This document shows, one piece after another, positions 44,123 through 51,557 of a DNA stretch of 64,000 bases (position 1 is its first letter; each line of letters starts with the position of its first letter). The position numbers and the translations under genes are program-made. Source of the stretch: Porphyromonas pasteri (GTDB lineage: Bacteria > Bacteroidota > Bacteroidia > Bacteroidales > Porphyromonadaceae); contig NZ_BMPU01000004.1 in the NCBI RefSeq assembly GCF_014647755.1, positions 124,001 to 188,000 of the forward strand, read 5' to 3'. The notes under the pieces are model-generated. The model was not told where the DNA came from. It did not search any database and saw only the letters and a program-made list of their open reading frames with translations.

Positions 44123-44254
44123 GCTGCTTTTAGGAGAGGAGCAGGAGTAGGCACACACGACTAAGCTTAGGCATTATAGCCAAGCGACTTACTCGCGACA
44201 CGACACACTTATAGTGCGAGAGTGCGGGGACACCTCCCGCCGGGGAGTGATGCG

Positions 44255-44364
44255 AACCTATATAGGTCCGTGGGCTGACCTATATTGGTCGCGATGTCGA
44301 CCTATATTGGTCCGTGACGCGACCTATATAGGTTCACCCAGCGACCAATATAGGTCGAAGTAGC
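44255..44364. repeat. 22-bp phased array G (core RACCTATATWGG)
   Basis: Five good units at 44255, 44277, 44299, 44321 and 44343, exactly 22 bp apart, and a decayed sixth at 44365 (GAGCACTAAAGC). Cores: AACCTATATAGG, GACCTATATTGG (twice), GACCTATATAGG, GACCAATATAGG. Linkers all differ. Confidence 0.95.
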
Positions 44365-44517
44365 GAGCACTAAAGCTTCATACCCTCCTCCTATGGGGAG
44401 CACCTTCACCAGCTGCAGGTAGAGGCCTATCCCTCAAGCCTATGACTCGCGCGATGAGATACAGCACGGAGAAACATCCCGCCCGTGGAAATGGAGGAAG
44501 CCACGGAAGGCAAGGAG

Positions 44518-44673
44518 GCACTATAGTCCTTTGACCGATAAACCAATAGTCGTTTGCACCCAAACCAATAGTCATCTATGGGCAAACCAATAGTGGTTTC
44601 GTGTGCAAACTTATAGTGGTTTGACCCCCAAACCAATAGTGATCCGTACCGAGACCAATAGTTGTTTGCAAAT
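44518..44673. repeat. 22-bp phased array H (core AAACCAATAGTS)
   Basis: Seven units at 44518, 44540, 44562, 44584, 44607, 44630 and 44652; spacings 22, 22, 22, 23, 23, 22. Cores: a decayed GCACTATAGTCC, then AAACCAATAGTC (twice), AAACCAATAGTG (twice), AAACTTATAGTG and AGACCAATAGTT. Reverse complement of the array B core family. Confidence 0.92.
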
Positions 44674-44817
44674 CGTCTTCTACGGAGCACTATAAATAAG
44701 TGCAGCGACAAGGGAGGAGATACGACCTCCATACATACCTCGTACTTGGATGCTGAGAGATGAGGCTGGGCGGACAGCTTTCTTCCGAGACTATAGGCTT
44801 AGCATGCAGTATTTACC

Positions 44818-44825
44818 TACCTTTG
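44818..44825 (+). promoter_or_regulatory. -7 box TACCTTTG of paralogue 4
   Basis: TAnnTTTG match 41 bases before the gene, in a block unlike the promoters of paralogues 2, 3 and 5. Confidence 0.65.
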
Positions 44826-44865
44826 CAAGTAGTATTCATTCCCTCTTTATAACCCCATAGAAATT

Positions 44866-45309
44866 ATGAAGCTAAAGCAAATCTTCATGCTCCTCGGAGC
44901 AGTCCTCCTTGGGCTCACCGCCTGCTCCAAGGACACGCCTAACACCCCCGACCTAAGTAAAACCCTCGCTGGCACTGAGTGGGAGGCCACCGTTCGGGAG
45001 TCCGATGCAGGTAACAAATCGGTAGTCACTACGATAGTCCTCAAGTTCGTCGACGACACCAAGTTCACGTCCCAATCCACCCAACAGACGATAAAGAATG
45101 GTGCGGTAGTCGACACTGAGGTAGACGATCCTGAGCAGGGCACTTACACCTATCAAGGTGGCGTCGCTACACTCCTCTTCAACACCCGAGATGATGAAGA
45201 TGATGCTATCAAGCTGGCACTCCCTCTGACAATGGACTCCTCCAAGCAGCAGCTCACAGGTAAAGCCCCAGAGTCAGGTACGATATTGACCTTCGTCCGC
45301 AAGAAGTAA
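44866..45309 (+). CDS. Tandem lipoprotein paralogue 4
   Basis: A 147-residue lipoprotein, signal MKLKQIFMLLGAVLLGLTAC. The first 40 codons, through TLAGTEWE, are identical to paralogue 5 except for one base; after that the two diverge sharply. Shared later elements: LKFVDDTKFTSQS, EQGTYTYQGGVATL, LTMDSSKQQLTG, and the FVRKK end. It restarts the cluster after the two repeat arrays G and H. Function unknown; membrane-anchored binding protein by appearance. Confidence 0.82.
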   Translation: MKLKQIFMLLGAVLLGLTACSKDTPNTPDLSKTLAGTEWEATVRESDAGNKSVVTTIVLKFVDDTKFTSQSTQQTIKNGAVVDTEVDDPEQGTYTYQGGVATLLFNTRDDEDDAIKLALPLTMDSSKQQLTGKAPESGTILTFVRKK

Positions 45310-45334
45310 GGTCACACCTGCACATACCCCATAA

Positions 45335-45376
45335 GACTCGCCCCGCTCTTCTCTCCATAGAAGAGCGGGGCGAGTC
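45335..45376 (+). terminator. Terminator of paralogue 4 (type I stem)
   Basis: 18-bp perfect stem GACTCGCCCCGCTCTTCT (45335-45352) with its complement (45359-45376). Relative to 42835 both sides of one pair have changed (C-G to A-T), keeping the stem. Confidence 0.92.
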
Positions 45377-45435
45377 TATTTACAGCCCTCCACGCGAAGA
45401 GGAGAAGGGGGGCTTGCAACTCTGTATAAATCTCC

Positions 45436-45443
45436 TACCTTTA
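45436..45443 (+). promoter_or_regulatory. Degenerate -7 box TACCTTTA of paralogue 5
   Basis: Same duplicated promoter block as paralogues 2 and 3, but the last G of TAnnTTTG is A, which may weaken this copy. Confidence 0.6.
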
Positions 45444-45484
45444 CAAAGATTCAGTAAATCATTAACCCCATAACAAAAGATCGT

Positions 45485-45934
45485 ATGAAGCTAAAGCACA
45501 TCTTCATGCTCCTCGGAGCAGTCCTCCTTGGGCTCACCGCCTGCTCCAAGGACACGCCTAACACCCCCGACCTAAGTAAAACCCTCGCTGGCACTGAGTG
45601 GGAGTGCGTTATCCAAGGGACCGAGCAGGAGAATGGTGAAAAGGAAGTTGAAACGCTACTCCTCCACTTTATTGATAACACCAAGTTTACTGTCCTGGGA
45701 ACTCACAAGACCCTCAAGAATGGTATTGTAGTCAATACAGAAGAACCAAGTGCATCCGAGGGCACCTACACCTATATCAATAAGGTGGCTACACTTACTA
45801 CCCAAACCATACGTAATGGCAAGACCGAAACTGAGGTACTTACCCTAACAATGGATGCATCCAACATGAAATTCACTGGAACAGTGACTGATGAGGATGA
45901 ATCCCATACATTGATCTTCGTCCGCAAGAAGTAA
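45485..45934 (+). CDS. Tandem lipoprotein paralogue 5
   Basis: A 149-residue lipoprotein, signal MKLKHIFMLLGAVLLGLTAC. Identical to paralogue 4 over the signal, linker and first strand (to TEWE), then distinct: CVIQGTEQENGEK, LLHFIDNTKFTVLG, EGTYTYINKVATL, LTMDASNMKFTG, ending FVRKK. The abrupt switch from near identity to divergence points to recent recombination or conversion between the two. Its promoter block has a mutated -7 box, so expression may be lower than that of its siblings. Confidence 0.82.
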   Translation: MKLKHIFMLLGAVLLGLTACSKDTPNTPDLSKTLAGTEWECVIQGTEQENGEKEVETLLLHFIDNTKFTVLGTHKTLKNGIVVNTEEPSASEGTYTYINKVATLTTQTIRNGKTETEVLTLTMDASNMKFTGTVTDEDESHTLIFVRKK

Positions 45935-45960
45935 GGCACTCGCCTACCCGACTCTCCATA

Positions 45961-46004
45961 CAGTCCGCCCAGCCCCATCCCGAGTGATGAGGCTGGGCGG
46001 ACTG
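45961..46004 (+). terminator. Terminator of paralogue 5 (type II stem)
   Basis: 14-bp stem CAGTCCGCCCAGCC (45961-45974) with GGCTGGGCGGACTG (45991-46004), then CTTTTA. Confidence 0.9.
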
Positions 46005-46073
46005 CTTTTAGGAGAGCGTGAGAGGTCGCACAGCAGCCCTTTCCGACTATGCACTATTTCCCCTACCTTTGCG

Positions 46074-46081
46074 ACAATTCA
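46074..46081 (+). promoter_or_regulatory. -7 box TACCTTTG of paralogue 6
   Basis: TAnnTTTG match 22 bases before the start at 46103. Confidence 0.65.
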
Positions 46082-46102
46082 ATTATCAATACCATTATAG
46101 AT

Positions 46103-46567
46103 ATGAAGTTCAAATACACCCTGATACTCCTCGGAGCTATTCTCTTTACCCTCACCGCCTGCTCTTCGTCCAAGGAAGATGACCCTAAGGAGGATCCATT
46201 CGTTAAAACCATGTGGGAGTCCTCCAGCTATATTGGGAAATATCCAAATGGCGAACAATACCACTTCCAGACCTGGATATACTTCAAAGAGGATAAGCAT
46301 ATCGCATTCAGGATAGAGGAGGAATTAATACGGGAAGAGGGTGAGGGTAAAAGACACACGACTAAGGTCCTTTCTCTTCCCTACACCCGTAAGGGGATGG
46401 TGGCGACAGTTCACGTGGCACGTGAGATAGCCCCGGGAGGAATAGGGCCCGAGCGCGAGCCATTTAAGCCTGACACATTCACCTATACCCTGGATGCATC
46501 CAAGCAGAGACTCACCTGCAAAAAGCACTCAACCGGAGAAATCACCATCTTCACCCCGAAGAAGTAA
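46103..46567 (+). CDS. Tandem lipoprotein paralogue 6, most diverged
   Basis: A 154-residue lipoprotein, signal MKFKYTLILLGAILFTLTAC, Cys20, then SSSKEDDPKEDPFVKTMWES aligning with the FAGTKWE position of the others. The middle is diverged (YHFQTWIYFKEDKHIAFR) but TYTLDASKQRLTCKK and the FTPKK end keep the family pattern. The start at 46103 fits the paralogues; an upstream ATG at 46049 is not conserved and lies before the promoter. It closes the cluster. Confidence 0.8.
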   Translation: MKFKYTLILLGAILFTLTACSSSKEDDPKEDPFVKTMWESSSYIGKYPNGEQYHFQTWIYFKEDKHIAFRIEEELIREEGEGKRHTTKVLSLPYTRKGMVATVHVAREIAPGGIGPEREPFKPDTFTYTLDASKQRLTCKKHSTGEITIFTPKK

Positions 46568-46597
46568 GGCACATCTGCCCACATATTCCGATAAGCT

Positions 46598-46633
46598 CCG
46601 CCCAGCCCCATCCCGAGTGATGAGGCTGGGCGG
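46598..46633 (+). terminator. Terminator of paralogue 6 (type II stem)
   Basis: 10-bp stem CCGCCCAGCC (46598-46607) with GGCTGGGCGG (46624-46633), then CCGCTTTT. Confidence 0.88.
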
Positions 46634-46762
46634 ACCGCTTTTCGATGAGCTCGAAGCACGTAGAGTGGGGAGAAGCAAGCAACACATAGAGAGCTGACTT
46701 ACAGAGGTTAATGGAGCATCCCGCAGTCATAGGAGGCAAGTAGCAGCGTCGCACGTAAAACG

Positions 46763-46873
46763 AACCAGTACTGGTCACGAAGCGAAGCAGTACTGGTCAG
46801 CTATAGTTACCACTACTGGTCGGAGTGCGAACCACTACTGGTCAACTCATCGACCAGTAGTGGTTACTTTTCC
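46763..46873. repeat. 22-bp phased array I (core RACCASTACTGG)
   Basis: Five units at 46763, 46785, 46808, 46830 and 46852; spacings 22, 23, 22, 22. Cores: AACCAGTACTGG, AAGCAGTACTGG, TACCACTACTGG, AACCACTACTGG, GACCAGTAGTGG. The first is a perfect 12-bp palindrome ACCAGTACTGGT; the others keep ACC/GGT arms with changed centres. Confidence 0.94.
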
Positions 46874-46971
46874 TCCCTCATAGCGATCCTAATCACCCCT
46901 TCCCACAGGATCTCCCTTTATCCTCGGCAGATAGCCCCCCGAAAAAGCATACACATTCGGGCGCAAAGCCT

Positions 46972-46979
46972 TATCTTTG
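46972..46979 (+). promoter_or_regulatory. -7 box TATCTTTG
   Basis: TAnnTTTG match 39 bases before the dCMP deaminase gene. Confidence 0.65.
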
Positions 46980-47017
46980 TATATCTATATCCTCGTGTCA
47001 AGACAATCCAAAGAGTT

Positions 47018-47446
47018 ATGATGGATGACAAGCAACTCGCCCTCGATATGCGCTACCTCCGTATGGCACGCATCTGGGCTGAGAACTCCTACTGCGAGCG
47101 CCGTAAGGTAGGCGCCCTCATCGTCAAGGACAAGCGTATCATCGCCGATGGCTACAACGGCACCCCCGTGGGCTTTGAGAACATCTGCGAAGACGAGAGC
47201 GGTCAGACGAAGCAGTATGTGCTCCATGCCGAGGCCAATGCCATCACGAAGCTCGCCAGCAGCACCAACGACAGCTCTGGCGCGACGGTCTACGTCACCG
47301 ACGCTCCCTGCATCGAGTGCGCCAAGCTCATCATCCAGAGCCATATGCGCCGCGTCGTCTACAGCACCGAGTACCGTCTACGTGACGGCATCGAGCTCCT
47401 CCAGCGCGCTGGCATCCAGGTAGATTACCTTCCCCTCGAGGACTAA
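47018..47446 (+). CDS. dCMP deaminase family protein
   Basis: A 142-residue zinc deaminase, likely converting dCMP to dUMP for dTTP supply. The zinc and proton-shuttle motif HAEANA and the second zinc motif PCIEC are intact, with the substrate-side GYNGTPVGFEN loop typical of dCMP deaminases. It may start at Met1 or Met2. It is first in a run with ctpA (46 bases later), the cyclo-ligase, folP and cdaA, so nucleotide and folate metabolism are grouped with a protease and c-di-AMP synthesis. Confidence 0.93.
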   Translation: MMDDKQLALDMRYLRMARIWAENSYCERRKVGALIVKDKRIIADGYNGTPVGFENICEDESGQTKQYVLHAEANAITKLASSTNDSSGATVYVTDAPCIECAKLIIQSHMRRVVYSTEYRLRDGIELLQRAGIQVDYLPLED

Positions 47447-47491
47447 CCGACTCTTTCCCCCACCCCTTCATCATCCTCTATAGCAGACAGC

Positions 47492-49141
47492 ATGCAATCA
47501 GCACCCAACGAGCAGCCCGGCTCACCGCGCCCCGAGCGTAAGGCCCACCTCCTGAGTGGAATCACCTACGGGCTTGTCACCGTCTTGGTCTTCCTCTTGG
47601 GCATATTCACCTCCAGCTACTTCGGCATCGGAGGCCGACGCGGAGCAGCGGGTAAGCTCGGCGAAATCTATTCGCTCATCCAGCAGTACTACGTCGACTC
47701 GACGGATATGGACAGCCTCACCGAGCAGTCCCTCCCGCTGATCCTCTCACAGCTCGACCCCCACTCCGTCTACCTCAGTGCAGAGGAGAATCAGGAGTCA
47801 ACCGAGAGCCTCGAGGGCTCATTCGCGGGTATCGGCGTGCAGTTCAATACCCTCCTCGACACCGTCGTCGTCGTGCGTGTCGTCGAGGGTGGCCCCAGCG
47901 AGCGCGCAGGCCTGCAGCCTGGCGACCGCATCCTGCGTGCTGACACGACGAATCTCGTCCGTGACTCCATCACCTCTGAGCAGATCATGAAGGCGCTGAA
48001 GGGTCCTGAGGACACCGTCGTCAAGCTCACCGTCCGCCGTGGTGGGAAGACCTTCACCACCTCGGTCGTCCGTGGCGCCGTCCCCGTGCCTACCATCGAC
48101 GCGAGCTATATGATCCGCCCCCACGTGCTGTATGTACGACTCAATAAGTGGGGCACGCAGACGCCCTTAGAGTTCCAGCAGGCCTATGCCGAGCATGCCT
48201 CCGAAGGCGTCGAGCGCATCCTCATCGACCTCCGCGACAATGGCGGGGGCTATCTACAGGCCGCTACGGCACTCGCCACGGAGTTCCTCTCCAAGGGCGA
48301 CCTCCTCGTCTACAACAAGGGTGCGCACTATCCCCGTGAGGACTTCAAGAGCCCTCGTGACGGACGTCTGCGCCAGCTCCCCCTCATCGTGCTGGTGAAC
48401 GAGAGCAGTGCCAGCGCCAGCGAGATCTTCGCCGGTGCTATGCAGGACCTCGACCGCGCGCTCATCGTCGGCCGCCGTACCTTCGGTAAGGGTCTCGTGC
48501 AGCTCCCCTTCGAGCTGAAGGACCACTCCGTCGTACGCCTCACCGTAGCTCGCTACTACACCCCCTCGGGCCGTAGCATCCAGAAGAGCTATGCCAAGGG
48601 CTACGAAGCCTACGCAGAGGACATCGAGGAGCGCTACCTCCATGGCGAGTTCTACTCGGCCGATAGCATCAGTCGCCCCGACACCACGCGCTACTACACG
48701 CGTCTGGGTCGTGTCGTCTATGGCGGTGGTGGTATCACCCCCGACATCTTCACCCCGCGCGACAGCGCAGGGATCAACCCCTACTATATCCGTCTCCTAC
48801 GCTCAGGGACCTTCCAGCGCTTCGCCTTCAACTACGCGGACCAGCACCGTGCGCAGTTCCAGTCCTTCGGCTCGGAGAAGGCGATCCAGGACTACCTGCA
48901 TTCGCAGGGCGAGCAGATCGTCTATGCCTATGCACGCTATGCCCAGCAGAATGGCGTCCCCCAGCGTCCTGGCTACCTGCAGGAGTCGATGCCCATCCTA
49001 CGCCGTGACCTCACCGCCTTGATCTCCGACCTCTTGGGTGGGGACAAGAATGCCTTCTACCGCGCACGTAACGAAGAGGACCCCGAGGTCAAGGCCGCTC
49101 TCGACCGTCTCACCTCCGACGACTGGCGTCCGACGAAGTAG
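47492..49141 (+). CDS. C-terminal processing peptidase (family S41, CtpA-like)
   Basis: A 549-residue membrane-anchored periplasmic serine protease. One span at about 22-45 (GLVTVLVFLLGIFTSSYFG). A PDZ domain at about 95-185 (SFAGIGVQFN, GLQPGDRILRAD). The protease core has LIDLRDNGGGYLQAA, the nucleophile Ser in NESSASASEIFAGA, and the catalytic Lys in RTFGKGLVQ. The C-terminal 150 residues, as in Bacteroidota CtpA homologues, are helical. It trims exported proteins at their C-termini. It ends 3 bases before the next gene, so translation is probably coupled. Confidence 0.95.
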   Translation: MQSAPNEQPGSPRPERKAHLLSGITYGLVTVLVFLLGIFTSSYFGIGGRRGAAGKLGEIYSLIQQYYVDSTDMDSLTEQSLPLILSQLDPHSVYLSAEENQESTESLEGSFAGIGVQFNTLLDTVVVVRVVEGGPSERAGLQPGDRILRADTTNLVRDSITSEQIMKALKGPEDTVVKLTVRRGGKTFTTSVVRGAVPVPTIDASYMIRPHVLYVRLNKWGTQTPLEFQQAYAEHASEGVERILIDLRDNGGGYLQAATALATEFLSKGDLLVYNKGAHYPREDFKSPRDGRLRQLPLIVLVNESSASASEIFAGAMQDLDRALIVGRRTFGKGLVQLPFELKDHSVVRLTVARYYTPSGRSIQKSYAKGYEAYAEDIEERYLHGEFYSADSISRPDTTRYYTRLGRVVYGGGGITPDIFTPRDSAGINPYYIRLLRSGTFQRFAFNYADQHRAQFQSFGSEKAIQDYLHSQGEQIVYAYARYAQQNGVPQRPGYLQESMPILRRDLTALISDLLGGDKNAFYRARNEEDPEVKAALDRLTSDDWRPTK

Positions 49142-49144
49142 CCC

Positions 49145-49705
49145 ATGGACAAGCCCACCCTCCGCCGTGAGCTCCGTGCCCTGAGCCGTGAGCATCTCAC
49201 CGATGAGCTCCGTCTCACGGGGAGTGCGTCCATCATCTCCCAGCTCCGTCAGCATCCCCTCTGGCAGCAGGCCCAGCATATGGCCCTCTACGCTGCCCTA
49301 CCCGACGAGCCGAACCTCCGCACCCTCATCGACGAGGTCGCTACGACCAAGCAGGTCTACCTCCCCCGCGTCCTCGACGGCGAGACGATGGATTTCTTCG
49401 CCTTCGCTGGCTGGCAGGAGCTTGAGCAGTCGGGGAGCTTCGGCATCTACGAGCCCCGCCTTGAGGCTGATGGAGCCGTAGACCCAGCGACGCTGGACCT
49501 CCTCGTCATCCCCGCTCTGGCGTATGACCAGGCAGGCTACCGCCTCGGCCGTGGCAAGGGCTACTACGACCGCTACCTCAGCCGCTGCCCACATGCCAGC
49601 CGTATCGGCGTGACCTTCGCCCTCCGCCCCATCGCATGCCTCCCCCATGACCCATGGGATCTCCCCGTGGAAGCCGTACTCACCCCACAGCCTGCCCTCC
49701 TCTAA
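49145..49705 (+). CDS. 5-formyltetrahydrofolate cyclo-ligase
   Basis: A 186-residue YgfA/MTHFS-type enzyme that converts 5-formyl-THF to 5,10-methenyl-THF with ATP. The ATP-binding signature GRGKGYYDRYL is at about 138-148, preceded by IPALAYDQAGYRLG. ALYAALPDEPNL and the GIYEPRLE segment fit the fold. It starts 3 bases after ctpA and is followed 11 bases later by folP, a second folate gene. Confidence 0.94.
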   Translation: MDKPTLRRELRALSREHLTDELRLTGSASIISQLRQHPLWQQAQHMALYAALPDEPNLRTLIDEVATTKQVYLPRVLDGETMDFFAFAGWQELEQSGSFGIYEPRLEADGAVDPATLDLLVIPALAYDQAGYRLGRGKGYYDRYLSRCPHASRIGVTFALRPIACLPHDPWDLPVEAVLTPQPALL

Positions 49706-49716
49706 CCTCCCCCGCT

Positions 49717-50616
49717 ATGTCCCTCACTCCAGCACAGACGACCCTCACCCTCTCGGGGAAGCTCCTTACCCTCGAGCGCCCCGTCGTCATGGGTATCGTC
49801 AATGTCACCCCCGACTCCTTCTTCGCTGGTAGTAGGATAGCAGGCGAGACGGCACTGCGCACTCGCTTCGACGAACTCATGAGCGAAGGAGCTGCCATCG
49901 CCGACCTCGGTGCCTACAGCTCCCGCCCAGGAGCTGATGAGGTAAGCGTCACGGAGGAGATGGAGCGCCTACGCCCTGCCCTTCGCATCCTGAGAGACGA
50001 ATACCCCGACCTACCCGTCTCGGTAGATACCTTCCGCTCGGAGGTCGCCCGCATGGCCGTCGAGGAGTATGGCGCGGCTATCATCAACGATATCTCTGGC
50101 GGGGCACTTGACCCCGAGATGTACCGCACGGTAGCCGCCCTGCAGGTACCCTATATCCTCATGCATATGAAGGGCGACCCGCAGACGATGCAGTCGCTCA
50201 CCGACTACAGTGACGTGACGCTCGATGTCATCGACTACTTCGCCGAGCGCATCGGCAAGCTCCTCGAGCTGGGTCTGCACGACATCATCCTCGACCCTGG
50301 CTTCGGCTTCAGCAAGACCACGGAGCAGAACTATGAGCTCCTCATGCACCTCGACGACCTCACCCGCACCTTCACACAGCCCGTCCTCGTCGGTGTCTCA
50401 CGCAAGAGCATGATCTACCGCCCCCTCGGCTGCACGCCTGCCGAAGCCCTCGGTGGTACGACCTTCCTCCATGCCCTCGCCCTCGAGCGTGGCGCACAGA
50501 TCCTCCGTGTGCACGATGTACGCGCTGCCGCTGAGGCCATCACGCTCTACGAGCAAGCCCGCCCCTACCTCCACAGAGAGGAGCACCTGCACTATAGCTT
50601 CACCCGCTCACACTAA
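49717..50616 (+). CDS. folP: Dihydropteroate synthase
   Basis: A 299-residue TIM-barrel enzyme that joins p-aminobenzoate to the pterin in folate synthesis, the sulfonamide target. Pterin- and pABA-site motifs: MGIVNVTPDSFF, loop 2 LGAYSSRPGAD, SVDTFRSEVA, INDISGGALD, DPGFGFSKT and VGVSRKSMI. The start is the ATG at 49717 (MSLTPAQTT), 11 bases after the cyclo-ligase stop; the longer frame overlaps that gene. cdaA follows 21 bases later, an arrangement I have seen commonly in Bacteroidota. Confidence 0.96.
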   Translation: MSLTPAQTTLTLSGKLLTLERPVVMGIVNVTPDSFFAGSRIAGETALRTRFDELMSEGAAIADLGAYSSRPGADEVSVTEEMERLRPALRILRDEYPDLPVSVDTFRSEVARMAVEEYGAAIINDISGGALDPEMYRTVAALQVPYILMHMKGDPQTMQSLTDYSDVTLDVIDYFAERIGKLLELGLHDIILDPGFGFSKTTEQNYELLMHLDDLTRTFTQPVLVGVSRKSMIYRPLGCTPAEALGGTTFLHALALERGAQILRVHDVRAAAEAITLYEQARPYLHREEHLHYSFTRSH

Positions 50617-50637
50617 CCCCCGACTTATATCGCCCTT

Positions 50638-51411
50638 ATGTTCGCTTGGCTCGACATCTCCATCAAGGACATCATCGACATACTGCTCCTCGCGGTCTTC
50701 CTCTACTACGCGTTCACCACGATGCGCTACTCAGGGAGCCGCTCACTCTTCATGGGGATCATCGCCTTCCTCGGGATCTGGCTCTTGATCTCGCAGGTCC
50801 TGCAGATGCGACTGATGGGTGCGCTGCTGGACAAGTTCATCAATATCGGCTTCATCATCCTGGTCATTATCTTCCAGGACGAGATCAAGAAGATCCTGGT
50901 CACCATCGGCTCCGCCCAGCGCTGGCGTAAGATCCGCCGCTTCTTCCGCGAAGGCTCGGCGAAGGAGCAGGAGGAAGAGGACTATATCGCCCCCGTCGTG
51001 CTGGCGTGTATGAACATGGCTCGTAAGAAGACGGGCGCACTCATCGCCATCCAAGGCACCTCAGACCTCACGCCCTACCAGCACGCTGGGGAGCGCTTCC
51101 TCGCATCCGTCAATGCCCGCCTCATCGAGACGATCTTCTTCAAGAATAGCCCCCTGCACGACGGCGCTATGATCATCGCTGGCGGGAAGATCTGCGCTGC
51201 AGGCTGTATCCTCCCCGTAGCCAGCGACACCGACCTCAATAAGGACCTCGGCCTGCGCCACCGCTCTGCCCTCGGCCTCTCGCAGAAGACCGACGCGAAG
51301 ATCATCATCATCAGCGAAGAGCGTGGGACGATCTCGCTCGCCTACCGCAGTGAGATCATCGTCGACATCACGCCCGACGAGCTCCGCGCCCTCCTCTCCT
51401 CCGAAGACTAA
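50638..51411 (+). CDS. cdaA: Diadenylate cyclase CdaA
   Basis: A 257-residue membrane enzyme that makes c-di-AMP from two ATP. Three N-terminal hydrophobic spans (about 10-28, 40-57, 67-85) anchor a DAC domain (about 95-250) with the catalytic SPLHDGAMII (DGA) and LRHRSALGLS (RHR) motifs. GALIAIQGTSDL opens the domain. c-di-AMP usually controls potassium and turgor, which fits with the K+/H+ antiporter elsewhere in the window. It is last in the operon and followed by a strong terminator. Confidence 0.96.
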   Translation: MFAWLDISIKDIIDILLLAVFLYYAFTTMRYSGSRSLFMGIIAFLGIWLLISQVLQMRLMGALLDKFINIGFIILVIIFQDEIKKILVTIGSAQRWRKIRRFFREGSAKEQEEEDYIAPVVLACMNMARKKTGALIAIQGTSDLTPYQHAGERFLASVNARLIETIFFKNSPLHDGAMIIAGGKICAAGCILPVASDTDLNKDLGLRHRSALGLSQKTDAKIIIISEERGTISLAYRSEIIVDITPDELRALLSSED

Positions 51412-51476
51412 GCACACCGCTCCACGAGAGCATACCGCACGGGCCTATCCGCTTAAGCCCCTACGACACGATACAC

Positions 51477-51522
51477 TTAGCCCCCACCACATCGAGCTGA
51501 TCGCTCTTGTGGTGGGGGCTAA
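51477..51522. terminator. Bidirectional terminator
   Basis: 15-bp stem TTAGCCCCCACCACA (51477-51491) with its complement (51508-51522), between convergent cdaA and the M64 peptidase gene. Confidence 0.85.
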
Positions 51523-51557
51523 CCGATTCTATCAGGTAGAGCATGCGCCCTTCGCTC

